From assembly GCF_003205615.1 (NCBI RefSeq), contig NZ_PYBV01000011.1, positions 162,627-226,626 of the forward strand: a DNA stretch of 64,000 bases, given 5' to 3'. The notes under the pieces are model-generated. The model was not told the origin of the DNA. It was given only the letters and a program-made list of their open reading frames with translations, and made no database searches. A program made the translations under genes and the position numbers. Source of the stretch: Micromonospora arborensis (lineage in GTDB: Bacteria; Actinomycetota; Actinomycetes; Mycobacteriales; Micromonosporaceae). Shown piece after piece: positions 42,506-50,328 of this stretch. Positions within the stretch are counted from its first letter, which is position 1; the number at the start of each line of letters is the position of its first letter.

Positions 42506-43087
42506 TCAGGTCGCGGCAGGCGGGCGTACCGGCGGGGCGGTGAGCGAGTCGACGGAGCGGGGGGCGGCGGCTTCGCGGGGCGGTGCGTCCAGCGGAGCGG
42601 CCAGCACATCCCGTTGCGGCACGCCGCCGATGCCGGACTGCTCGGCGGCGATCTTTTCCTGTAGGCGCAGGATGCCGTGCAGCAGCGCCTCCGGCCGGGG
42701 TGGGCAGCCGGGAACGTAGACGTCGACCGGGATGAGCTGGTCGACACCCTTGGTCACCGAGTACGAGTCCCAGTAGGGGCCGCCGCAGTTGGAGCAGGCA
42801 CCGAACGAGATGACGTACTTCGGCTCGGGCATCTGGTCGTAGAGCCGCTTGATCGCCGGGGCCATCTTGTCGGTCACCGTGCCGGACACCACCATCAGGT
42901 CGGCCTGCCGGGGGCCGTGGGCGAACGGGATCACGCCGAGCCGGATGAAGTCGTGCCGACCCATGCTGGTGGCGATGAACTCGATCGCGCAGCAGGCCAG
43001 GCCGAAGTTGAAGACCCAGAGCGAGTAGCGGCGGCCCCAGTTCAGCACGAACCGGATCGGCTCGCCGAGCACTCCCGGCAGCTGCAC
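42506..43087 (-). CDS. nuoB: NADH-quinone oxidoreductase subunit B (cluster N2)
   Basis: 193 residues. All four ligands of cluster N2 are visible: LACCAIEF (two adjacent Cys), [17 protein letters not shown], and [17 protein letters not shown]. NuoB passes electrons to quinone at the NuoD/NuoH interface. The C-terminal 35 residues are a Pro/Ala-rich extension. nuoA is not upstream: within 200 bases the divergent ECF sigma gene begins. The next nuo gene on this strand (nuoC) is 3.7 kb away. Confidence 0.95.
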   Translation of the reverse strand: MQLPGVLGEPIRFVLNWGRRYSLWVFNFGLACCAIEFIATSMGRHDFIRLGVIPFAHGPRQADLMVVSGTVTDKMAPAIKRLYDQMPEPKYVISFGACSNCGGPYWDSYSVTKGVDQLIPVDVYVPGCPPRPEALLHGILRLQEKIAAEQSGIGGVPQRDVLAAPLDAPPREAAAPRSVDSLTAPPVRPPAAT

Positions 43088-43206
43088 GAGCGCCCCCTCT
43101 CCTCACCGACAGTGAATCACAGGCGGCGTCGACGCGGTCCGGCAGTGAGCGGCCTGAGCACCCGGCCAGGTGTCCCGGACCTGACAAGAGATCGGCACCG
43201 ATTGAC

Positions 43207-43239
43207 GCGCAACCTACCGGCACCCTCGCTTGTGTGACC
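43207..43239 (+). promoter_or_regulatory. Candidate ECF promoter for the first sigma pair
   Basis: GCGCAACC (43207-43214), 17 bases, GTGTGACC (43232-43239), ending 44 bases before the start codon. The same two blocks at the same spacing precede the paralogous pair (45135-45167). AACC-type -35 elements are usual for ECF sigma factors, so autoregulation by one or both SigE-like factors is likely. Confidence 0.55.
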
Positions 43240-43283
43240 AGTGCTGGCGAACACACCGCCAGCAACCACCACGGGGAGGACGA

Positions 43284-43844
43284 GTGCTTGTGACGAGAGA
43301 CGTGCGGGTGGGTGAACGCCCGCCGGACCCGCCCGGAACCGCAGCCTCGGCGCAGGCAGAGCTGCTCTTCGACGAGTTCTACCACGCCCACTTCCGCGGA
43401 CTGGTGGTGCAGCTGACCGCGTACACGGGTGACCGTGGGCAGGCACAGGACCTCGTCCAGGAGGCGTTCTGTCGGGCGTACGCCCGCTGGGACCGGCTCG
43501 CCCGATACGAGGATCCCCTGGCCTGGGTACGCAAGGTCGCCTGGAACCTCGGCCACAACCGCTGGCGGCGGCTGCGGACCGCCCAGACGTGGCTGCTGCG
43601 GCAGCGGGAGACACACGTCGCGGAGCCCAGCCCGGACCGGGTCGCCCTCGATACCGCCTTGGCGAAGTTGCCACCGAAACAGCGGCGTGCCGTGGTGCTG
43701 CACTACCTCGCCGACCTGACGATCGCGGAGATCGCCGCCCAGGAGCAGGTCGCCGAAGGAACGGTGAAGTCCTGGCTGCACCGGGGCCGGACCACACTCG
43801 CCACACACTTGCGCGACACCAATGAGGAGGTGCGGGATGTCTGA
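43284..43844 (+). CDS. SigE-family ECF RNA polymerase sigma factor (copy 1)
   Basis: 186 residues from GTG (GGAGG 4 bases upstream); a GTG two codons later has better spacing and is an alternative. Region 2: FDEFYHAHFRGLVVQLTAYTGD, QAQDLVQEAFCRAYARWDRL, LAWVRKVAWNLGHNRWRRL. Region 4: ALAKLPPKQRRAVVLHYLADLTIAEIAAQ and recognition helix VAEGTVKSWLHRGRTTLATHL. Paralogue of the factor at 45208 with near-identical blocks. Its last codons overlap the partner's start by 8 bases. Confidence 0.9.
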   Translation: MLVTRDVRVGERPPDPPGTAASAQAELLFDEFYHAHFRGLVVQLTAYTGDRGQAQDLVQEAFCRAYARWDRLARYEDPLAWVRKVAWNLGHNRWRRLRTAQTWLLRQRETHVAEPSPDRVALDTALAKLPPKQRRAVVLHYLADLTIAEIAAQEQVAEGTVKSWLHRGRTTLATHLRDTNEEVRDV

Positions 43845-45036
43845 GCAGGAGACCCTTGCCCTTGCCGAAGAGTTCGCCCGCTACCGCCGTACTGCGCTGG
43901 CAGAGGTCGAAGCGCCGGGACCCGCCGCCGTTCGACGGACGGTACGAGGTCGCAGCCGGCGCCGGCTGGGGGTCACCGCCACGACGGCGCTCGCGCTGTT
44001 CGGCGGATCGGCCATCGGGTACGCGGCGATGACCGGCCCGGACCACCGGCCGGGCCCGGTCGATCCGACGCCGAGCGTGTCGGCGTCGCCGACACCGACG
44101 CCGAGTTCAACCCCCAGCCCTTCCGGGACCAGTGCCAGCCCGACCGTGCCCGTGCCGGACGGCCGGATCAGCCGGGCCCAGTTGTTGGGAGCGTCGGTGA
44201 CCCTGCCGGCTTGGCGGGCCGGCCCAGGCTGCCCGACGGCACAGACGCGGCTCAGCGGCGACGACCGCGAGGGCGTCAACTGGCTACTGGCGCTCGACCA
44301 CGGCGACGTCGACGGGGACGGGGCGGTGGAGACGGTGGCGCTGGTGCAGTGCGTACTCGGCAGCGGCGGGCCGATGCAGGTCGTCGCCTTCGACCGGAAC
44401 GAGGCAGGAAAGGTGGTGACGCTCGGCCGGGTGGTCGCGACCACCATCGACAAGCCGCAGTGGCTGTTCGCGCTTGATGTCGTCGACGACGGCACGGTCC
44501 GGGTGCAGGTCGGTGACATCGCTCCCGGCGGCGGCTGGCCCGCCGAGTGGTCGCAGCGGCAGTGGCGGGGCTACCGCTGGAAAGGTGACGCCTTCGCCCA
44601 GGTCTCCGGGCCGACCGCCTTCGGTCAGAATCCGCACTCGGCGGACGTCTCGGTCACCACCACGGAGCTCGTGCTGACCACGGCGGACGACGGCTCCCGA
44701 ACGGGTACGGCCACGGTGCGGATCCGTAACCGGGGCACCGGACCGGTCGCCCACGTGGCGCTGCGGCTGGGCGTACCCGCGTCGGTGCGCCCGGACGTCG
44801 ACGGGTGGGCACCGTGCGTGGGCGAGCCCCAGCACACCAGCGAGCCGGTGACCTGCAACCTGGGCCGACTCGCGGCGGGGGCCGAGGTGCAGTTGGACCT
44901 GAGCTTCCGGGTAGCCGAAGGGATCGTGCTGGGCACGGGGAAAGCCGACGTGGATGTCCGGCCGATGGACAGCGGATTCGACTTCCTGCTGGACGTGAAC
45001 GACGCCGACAACCAGGTGTCGATGACCTACCGCTGA
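43837..45036 (+). CDS. Membrane-anchored partner of ECF sigma (copy 1)
   Basis: 399 residues. A cytoplasmic segment of about 45 residues with the motif EEFARYRRTALAEVEAPGPAAVRRT is followed by one membrane helix (about 48-66), a Ser/Thr/Pro linker (about 75-105) and an extracytoplasmic domain. That domain has a DxDxDG calcium-site-like motif (HGDVDGDGAVETVALVQC) and a C-terminal beta-sandwich (TATVRIRNRGTGPVAHVALRLGVP). Starting inside the sigma gene, it is probably its membrane regulator or the output of the same signal; no canonical anti-sigma zinc motif is visible. Paralogue of the protein at 45764. Confidence 0.75.
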   Translation: MSEQETLALAEEFARYRRTALAEVEAPGPAAVRRTVRGRSRRRLGVTATTALALFGGSAIGYAAMTGPDHRPGPVDPTPSVSASPTPTPSSTPSPSGTSASPTVPVPDGRISRAQLLGASVTLPAWRAGPGCPTAQTRLSGDDREGVNWLLALDHGDVDGDGAVETVALVQCVLGSGGPMQVVAFDRNEAGKVVTLGRVVATTIDKPQWLFALDVVDDGTVRVQVGDIAPGGGWPAEWSQRQWRGYRWKGDAFAQVSGPTAFGQNPHSADVSVTTTELVLTTADDGSRTGTATVRIRNRGTGPVAHVALRLGVPASVRPDVDGWAPCVGEPQHTSEPVTCNLGRLAAGAEVQLDLSFRVAEGIVLGTGKADVDVRPMDSGFDFLLDVNDADNQVSMTYR

Positions 45037-45134
45037 CGATCCGATCGCCGCCGGCCGCGCCGCACGCCACCGAGGCGTACGACGCGGCCGGGGACGGCCT
45101 CGGGCGGAAACTGTCAGATTCGCGGCCGAGCAAG

Positions 45135-45167
45135 GCGCAACCACATCCACTGTTGTGAAGTGTTACC
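45135..45167 (+). promoter_or_regulatory. Candidate ECF promoter for the second sigma pair
   Basis: GCGCAACC (45135-45142), 17 bases, GTGTTACC (45160-45167), 40 bases before the GTG start. It matches the element at 43207-43239 in both blocks and spacing while the intervening 17 bases differ, as expected for selection on -35 and -10 boxes. Confidence 0.55.
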
Positions 45168-45207
45168 CCCGCCCAGGGCACCGGCCCGACGGCAACGGGG
45201 AGGGGCA

Positions 45208-45771
45208 GTGACAGCGATGACGGGGGGCCGCGCCAACGAGCCACCGGTGGTGACGAGGACCGGCGCGTCGGACGCGGTGACGACGACCTTCGACGAGTTC
45301 TACCACGCCCATTTCCGAGGGGTGACCGCGCAACTGTGCGCGTACACCGGGGATCTTGGGCAGGCGCAGGACCTGACTCAGGAAGCGTTCCTTCGAGCGT
45401 TGGCCCGTTGGGACCGCCTGGTCCGCTACGACGATCCGGTGGCCTGGGTCCGGCGGGTCGCGTGGAACCTGGCCCGCAGCCGGTGGCGTCGGCTCCGCAC
45501 CGCCCGCAACCACCTGCTGCGGCAACGGCGCACCGAGGCGGAGGTCGCCGGTCCGACGCCCGACCGCGTGGCCATCGACGCGGCGCTGGCGAAGCTGCCC
45601 CCCAACCATCGCCGGGCCGTCATCCTGCACTACCTGGCCGACCTGTCGGTGCATGAGATAGCCACCCAGGAAGGGGTGGCTGAGGGCACCGTCAAGTCCT
45701 GGCTGCATCGCGGCCGGACTGCCCTGGCCGGCCTGCTCGACGAGAACACCGAGGGGGTGTGCGATGCGTGA
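45208..45771 (+). CDS. SigE-family ECF RNA polymerase sigma factor (copy 2)
   Basis: 187 residues from GTG with GAGGGG about 5 bases upstream. Region 2 (FDEFYHAHFRGVTAQLCAYTGDLGQ, QDLTQEAFLRALARWDRL) and region 4 (ALAKLPPNHRRAVILHYLADLSVHE, GVAEGTVKSWLHRGRTALAGLL) align block for block with copy 1, so the two arose by tandem duplication. The C-terminus overlaps the partner gene by 8 bases, exactly as in copy 1. Confidence 0.9.
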   Translation: MTAMTGGRANEPPVVTRTGASDAVTTTFDEFYHAHFRGVTAQLCAYTGDLGQAQDLTQEAFLRALARWDRLVRYDDPVAWVRRVAWNLARSRWRRLRTARNHLLRQRRTEAEVAGPTPDRVAIDAALAKLPPNHRRAVILHYLADLSVHEIATQEGVAEGTVKSWLHRGRTALAGLLDENTEGVCDA

Positions 45772-46972
45772 CCTCGACCCACTGCGCGAACGGTTCGCCG
45801 TGTACCGCAGTGACGTGACGGGCCAGGTCGTCGGTCCCGGGCCCGAGCAGACCCGGCACGCCCTGCGCCGACGGCGGCGGACCACGGCGGCGGCCCTCGC
45901 GGTCGCGGCGGTGCTCCTGGTGTTGGCCCCGGTCATCGCCCACGCCGCACTGCGAGACGATCGAAGCACCCCGCTGCCGGCGGAGTCCGTCGAACCGACC
46001 GCCCCGCCGACGTCCGGCCCGACGCCGACCGTCACCGGGTCGCCGAGCGCGTCGGCGACCCCCACGCAGACGCCGCCGGAATCGATCAGTCGAACCCAGC
46101 TACTCGCCGCCCGCCTCGATCTGCCGGCCTGGTCGCCGGGCGTGTCGAAGACCTGCACCACCTCGAACGTGCGGTTGAGGACCATGGCGAACGAGGGCTC
46201 CGTGCAGGTGCCGGTGCTCGCCGACGTGCCGGTAGTTCACACCGACCTGGACGGTGACGGCGGTGACGAGACAGTCGCCGTCGTCGGCTGCCGGATCGGC
46301 GAGGCGTTGGCAAAGCAGGTCGTCGCCTTCGACCGGAACACCAGTGGGCACGTCGTGACACTTGGCCGGGTCGTCCGGACCACCGACGATGTCGAGGACA
46401 TCCTCGGGCTGAAGGTCACCGCGGCCGGCTCGATCGAGGTGCGGGTGGCCGACCTCCAGCCGTGCTGCACGACACCGGAGTACTGGAAGCAGGAGCAACT
46501 GCGCACGTACCGGTGGGAGGGGAGCCGGTTCACGCAGACCAACGGCCCGACGAAGTTCGGGAAGGACCCCCGGCTCACCGATCTGCGCTTGACCATGACG
46601 TACGAGCTGGGCGGGTACGTCGACAACGACGCGCGGCAATATCTCACCACCGTCCTGACCGTCAAGAATGCCGGCCCCCGAGACGTGGAGCGGATCAGCT
46701 TCGAAGGACTGGGCCTGGGCGACCCGACGGGCGGCGACTGGTCGAAGTGCGGCCCGCCACCGCCGACGGAGCCGAGCGCCGAAGCTTGCCTGCTCCCCGG
46801 GATACCGGCCGGCGAGAGCCGCCGGTACACCTTCGAGGAGCTGATTCCCGGCGGGGCACGACAGGAGTACCTGGCTCCGCGCAGCTTCACGGTGGTGCAC
46901 TGGGACCGGCAGGACCGCAGATGGCGCGACCTGACACCCGACAACAACAGGGTCACGCTCGATCTCACCTGA
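45764..46972 (+). CDS. Membrane-anchored partner of ECF sigma (copy 2)
   Basis: 402 residues. Same architecture as copy 1: cytoplasmic head (PLRERFAVYRSDVTGQVVGP, RHALRRRRRT), one membrane helix (about 42-62), Pro/Ser/Thr linker (about 68-105), then SISRTQLLAARLDLPAW, parallel to RISRAQLLGASVTLPAW in copy 1. A calcium-site-like HTDLDGDGGDETVAVVGC and a C-terminal beta-rich domain with FEGLGLGDPTGGDW follow. Divergence from copy 1 is greatest in the outer domain, suggesting different signals. A terminator hairpin follows. Confidence 0.75.
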   Translation: MRDLDPLRERFAVYRSDVTGQVVGPGPEQTRHALRRRRRTTAAALAVAAVLLVLAPVIAHAALRDDRSTPLPAESVEPTAPPTSGPTPTVTGSPSASATPTQTPPESISRTQLLAARLDLPAWSPGVSKTCTTSNVRLRTMANEGSVQVPVLADVPVVHTDLDGDGGDETVAVVGCRIGEALAKQVVAFDRNTSGHVVTLGRVVRTTDDVEDILGLKVTAAGSIEVRVADLQPCCTTPEYWKQEQLRTYRWEGSRFTQTNGPTKFGKDPRLTDLRLTMTYELGGYVDNDARQYLTTVLTVKNAGPRDVERISFEGLGLGDPTGGDWSKCGPPPPTEPSAEACLLPGIPAGESRRYTFEELIPGGARQEYLAPRSFTVVHWDRQDRRWRDLTPDNNRVTLDLT

Positions 46973-46979
46973 GCCCGCT

Positions 46980-47009
46980 GGTGCCCTGCCCCCTTGCGGG
47001 CAGGGCACC
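46980..47009. terminator. Bidirectional terminator hairpin
   Basis: Perfect 12-bp stem (ggtgccctgccc / gggcagggcacc) with a 6-base loop, between the convergent ECF partner gene and the PLP enzyme gene, whose stops are 42 bases apart. Confidence 0.8.
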
Positions 47010-47014
47010 GCGGT

Positions 47015-48511
47015 TCAGGCGCTCGCCTGCCAGGCGGGGCGTTGCAGCAGCCCGACGAACTCCACCAGCAGCCGTTCCCGCAGCGCGGGCGGCGCCGCGT
47101 CGAGCAGTGTGTTCACCACCGCCATCCGGTCCGGTGTCGGCGCGTCCCCGGCACCGAGCCCGAGCCCGTCCGCGAGCCCGGCGACCAGCTCGGGCGTGAG
47201 CGCGTCCGGCGTCAGGGCCGTCGCCAGTGCCATCAGCTCGGGCGGGAGGGCGACCGGGCCGGCAGCCCGGGCCGCGGCCACCGCGTCGGCCAGGTCCGGG
47301 GCGAACTCGGCCACCCGGGGCGCCACCGAGGCGGTCACCGTGAGGTGCACGCTGGCCGGCAGACCGGCGTACGACAACTGGGGTTGGGTGTGCCAGCCAC
47401 GCGCGGTCAGCTCGTCGACCAGGACGAACAGGTCGGGGCCGCCCTCGATGGCGGTGAAGCAGACCACTGTGGACTCGGGCTCGGCCAGCAGCCGCAGCCC
47501 GTGCACGGCACGGACCGCATCGGCCAGGCCGGCGACCGCGTCCCGGGTGACGGCCGCCAGCCGCAGGTAGCCGTCGTCGCCGAGGTGTCGCACGGTCGCG
47601 TACGCGGCGGCGATCGGCCCGCCCGAGCGGGTGGACGCGAGCACCGGGTTGATCATCGTGTAGCCGGGCCAGTCGGCGTACGCGAAGTACTGCGGGGCAC
47701 GCAGCGCGGCGTCACGATGCAGCAGCACCGACACTCCCTTCGGCGCGTACGCGTACTTGTGCAGGTCCACCGAGATGGAGGTGACCCCGGGCACCGCGAA
47801 GTCGAACGCCGGCACCGGCTCCCCGAGGCGGCGCAGGTACGGCAGGGTCCAACCGCCGAAGCAGGCGTCCACGTGGCAGCGCACCCCGGCGTCGGCGGCC
47901 ACGGCCGCGATCTCCGTTACCGGGTCCACCACTCCGTGCGCGTAGGACGGCGCGGAGCAGGCGACCAGCACCGTCTCCGGGCGGATCGCGGCGGCCATCG
48001 CGGCCGGGTCGGGACGCAGCGTGTCCGGCGAGACCGGCACGACGTCCAACGCCACCCGCAGGTAGTGCGCCGCCTTGGCGAACGCGGCGTGGGCCGTCGA
48101 CGGCACCACGATCCGGGGCGCGGTGATCTCCGGGTGGGCGTCCCGGGCCGTCTTGACGGCGAGGATCAGCGACTCGGTGCCGCCGCTGGTGACGCTGCCG
48201 ACGACGTCCGGGGCGGTGGTGCCCGGGCCGGCGCCGAGCACCCGGCCGGCGGCGCCCACCAGCGCGTTCTCCATGGCCAGCAGGGACGGGAACGCGGTCG
48301 GGTCCAGCCCGTTGACGTGCGCGCTCTCGCGGTGCGCGGCGGCGGCCAGCTCGTCCAGCCCCGGCACCGCCGGGTCGTAGACGTACGCGAACAACCGCCC
48401 GCCGTGGGTGGGCCGATCACCAGCGCGCAGGCGACGAACCTCTGTTAGAACCCGTTCCGGGGAAACCCCGGCAGGAAGCACCCCAGGCCCCACCCTGCTC
48501 TCGTCGATCAT
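47015..48511 (-). CDS. PLP-dependent lyase/decarboxylase, sphingosine-1-phosphate-lyase-like
   Basis: 498 residues, fold type I. Phosphate-binding SVTSGGTESLILAVK (106-120), DACFGG (Asp215 to the pyridine N), and Schiff-base Lys252 in VDLHKYAYAPKGVSVLLHR. The sequence pattern (PGVTSISVDLHKYAYAPKG) is that of the S1P lyase/L-tyrosine decarboxylase-like group II enzymes. The last 80 residues are an Ala/Leu-rich extension. The ATG overlaps the stop of the upstream transporter gene (ATGA), so enzyme and transporter are coupled, suggesting uptake followed by cleavage of the same compound (inference). Confidence 0.85.
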   Translation of the reverse strand: MIDESRVGPGVLPAGVSPERVLTEVRRLRAGDRPTHGGRLFAYVYDPAVPGLDELAAAAHRESAHVNGLDPTAFPSLLAMENALVGAAGRVLGAGPGTTAPDVVGSVTSGGTESLILAVKTARDAHPEITAPRIVVPSTAHAAFAKAAHYLRVALDVVPVSPDTLRPDPAAMAAAIRPETVLVACSAPSYAHGVVDPVTEIAAVAADAGVRCHVDACFGGWTLPYLRRLGEPVPAFDFAVPGVTSISVDLHKYAYAPKGVSVLLHRDAALRAPQYFAYADWPGYTMINPVLASTRSGGPIAAAYATVRHLGDDGYLRLAAVTRDAVAGLADAVRAVHGLRLLAEPESTVVCFTAIEGGPDLFVLVDELTARGWHTQPQLSYAGLPASVHLTVTASVAPRVAEFAPDLADAVAAARAAGPVALPPELMALATALTPDALTPELVAGLADGLGLGAGDAPTPDRMAVVNTLLDAAPPALRERLLVEFVGLLQRPAWQASA

Positions 48512-49920
48512 GGAGTAGTGGTGCCCTTCTCGTGACGGTCCCCCACTGCGATCTCCTGGTCGACGCTCCGGTCGTGCGTGGCGGCGGCGGCCAGGACGGC
48601 GGGGGTCAGGGTGTAGCGGCGCAGAAGGAGGATGGGCGGGGCCACCAGCAGCGCCGGCAGCACGGTGAAACCGAGGAGGACGCCCAGTCGGGCCGAGTCG
48701 GACTGGGCGGCTGCCGCGCCGGTGTCGGAGGACACGTAGCCGGAGAGCTGCAGCACCAGGCCGTAGATGCCCGGGCCGAGCGCCAGGCCGAAGGTCTCCC
48801 CGGCGGTCCACAGGCCGGTGAAGACACCCGCCTGCCGTCGACCGGTGCGCGCCGTGTCGTACGCGACGCAGTCCGGCAGCATCGCCAACGCGAAGACCTG
48901 CTGCCCGGCGTACCCCACGCCGATCACCGCGACCACGAGGTAGACCGCGGCCGGCGGCAGCACCGGCGCGGCGACCAGGGCCAGCGCCCCGGCGGCGAGG
49001 ATCAGCGAGGCGACGACCAGTGCGGTCCGCTTGCCCAACCGGGCACCCACCCGGGTCCAGATCGGCATCACCAGCAGCGCCGGCCCGACGAAGCAGACGA
49101 AGAGCAGGGTCGGCCCGCTCTCGTCGTCGCGCAGGATCTGCCCCGCGAAGTAGCTGACCCCGGCGAGGATCGTCGCCACCCCGGCGGACTGCACCACGAA
49201 GCAGATCAGCAGCGCCCGGAACGGGCGGTTGGCGGCGGCCACGGCGAGTTGGGCGCGCAGGGTCGGCTCGCTGCCGCCCACCGTGCCGATCGGCGCGGAC
49301 CGGGTGCCGAAGAACGCACCGAGGGCGCCGAGAGCGATCAGCGCCGCCACGAACAGCCCCATCCACCGGTGTCCCGCCACACCGCCGCCACCGGCGGTCA
49401 CCACCAGCGGGGCGACGGCGCCGGAGACCAGGATGGCCAGCGCCAGCACCGCGATCCGCCAGGTCATCAGCCGGGTGCGCTCGGCGTAGTCGTCGGTCAG
49501 CTCCGCCGGCATCGCCACGTACGGCACCTGGAAGAAGGCGAACGCGGTGGCCGTGGCGAGGAAGGCGAACGCCACGTACGCCGCGGCGGCCGGGCCGTTA
49601 CCGAACGGCGCGGCGAAGATGGACGCGAACAGGACGGCGAGCGCGAGGCCGCCGCTGAGCAGGTACGGCCGGCGGGCGCCCCAGCGCGACCGGGTGCGGT
49701 CGGAGATCCGCCCAGCGACCGGGTTGACCAGCACGTCCCATGCCTTCGGCAGCAGCACTAGCAGGGCGGCCAGCCCGGCGGCCACACCCAGCGTGTCGGT
49801 CAGGTAGGGAAGCAGCAGCAGGCCAGGCACGGTGCCGAACGCGCCGGTCGCCAGTGAGCCGAGCGCGTAGCCGGCGTGCACCGGTCGGGGCAGCGAGCCG
49901 GCGCCGGGCGGCGTTTCCAT
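48508..49920 (-). CDS. MFS transporter of the GPH (glycoside-pentoside-hexuronide) type
   Basis: 470 residues, 12 membrane helices. GPH signatures: LPKAWDVLVNPVAGRISDRTRSRWGARRPYLL (about 56-88) and YVAMPAELTDDYAERTRLM (about 135-153), plus MLPDCVAYDTARTGRRQAGVFTGLW in the second half. Usual substrates are sugars or other organic anions with a coupling cation; here the overlap with a PLP lyase suggests another substrate, possibly an amino or phospho-amine compound. Alone upstream of the lyase, forming a two-gene operon. Confidence 0.85.
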   Translation of the reverse strand: METPPGAGSLPRPVHAGYALGSLATGAFGTVPGLLLLPYLTDTLGVAAGLAALLVLLPKAWDVLVNPVAGRISDRTRSRWGARRPYLLSGGLALAVLFASIFAAPFGNGPAAAAYVAFAFLATATAFAFFQVPYVAMPAELTDDYAERTRLMTWRIAVLALAILVSGAVAPLVVTAGGGGVAGHRWMGLFVAALIALGALGAFFGTRSAPIGTVGGSEPTLRAQLAVAAANRPFRALLICFVVQSAGVATILAGVSYFAGQILRDDESGPTLLFVCFVGPALLVMPIWTRVGARLGKRTALVVASLILAAGALALVAAPVLPPAAVYLVVAVIGVGYAGQQVFALAMLPDCVAYDTARTGRRQAGVFTGLWTAGETFGLALGPGIYGLVLQLSGYVSSDTGAAAAQSDSARLGVLLGFTVLPALLVAPPILLLRRYTLTPAVLAAAATHDRSVDQEIAVGDRHEKGTTTP

Positions 49921-49952
49921 GGGGCCGAATGTTACTCACGTTATGTCGTAGG

Positions 49953-50267
49953 TCACATCCCCTCATCCGGTGACCAGCCCGCCGCCCCGATGTCCACGCC
50001 CTCGCCGCGCAGCGGTGCCCCCTCGGCGCGCAGTCGGGCCCGCGCCTCCCGCTCGTGCCCCGGTGGCAGCCGGCCGGCGGAGGTCACCACCCGGTGCCAG
50101 GGCACCGAGCCGCCGTGCCGGGCCATGATGTTGCCCACCAGCCGAGCCGAGGCGCGACCCGAGCGCTCGGCGAGCGCGTCGGCGACCGCCCCGTACGACA
50201 TCACCCGACCCTCCGGGATCCGCTCGACCAGGTCGAGTACCGCCTCGACGTACTCGTCAGGAGTCAC
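49953..50267 (-). CDS. Alkyltransferase-like (ATL) DNA-binding protein
   Basis: 104 residues from GTG (VTPDEYVEAVLDLVERIPEG). MGMT C-terminal fold with the helix-turn-helix RVMSYGAVADALAERSGRASARLVGNIM. The active-site PCHR is replaced by PWHR (GGSVPWHRVV), which defines ATL proteins. Known ATLs bind O6-alkylguanine, cannot transfer the alkyl group, and flag it for nucleotide excision repair. Length and motif fit. It is divergent from proB with overlapping upstream regions. Confidence 0.88.
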   Translation of the reverse strand: MTPDEYVEAVLDLVERIPEGRVMSYGAVADALAERSGRASARLVGNIMARHGGSVPWHRVVTSAGRLPPGHEREARARLRAEGAPLRGEGVDIGAAGWSPDEGM

Positions 50268-50328
50268 AATCCGCCACCATATGGGAACGCCGCCGGGCGG
50301 TGCGGCCGTGACCGCGCAGAATGGTCGG

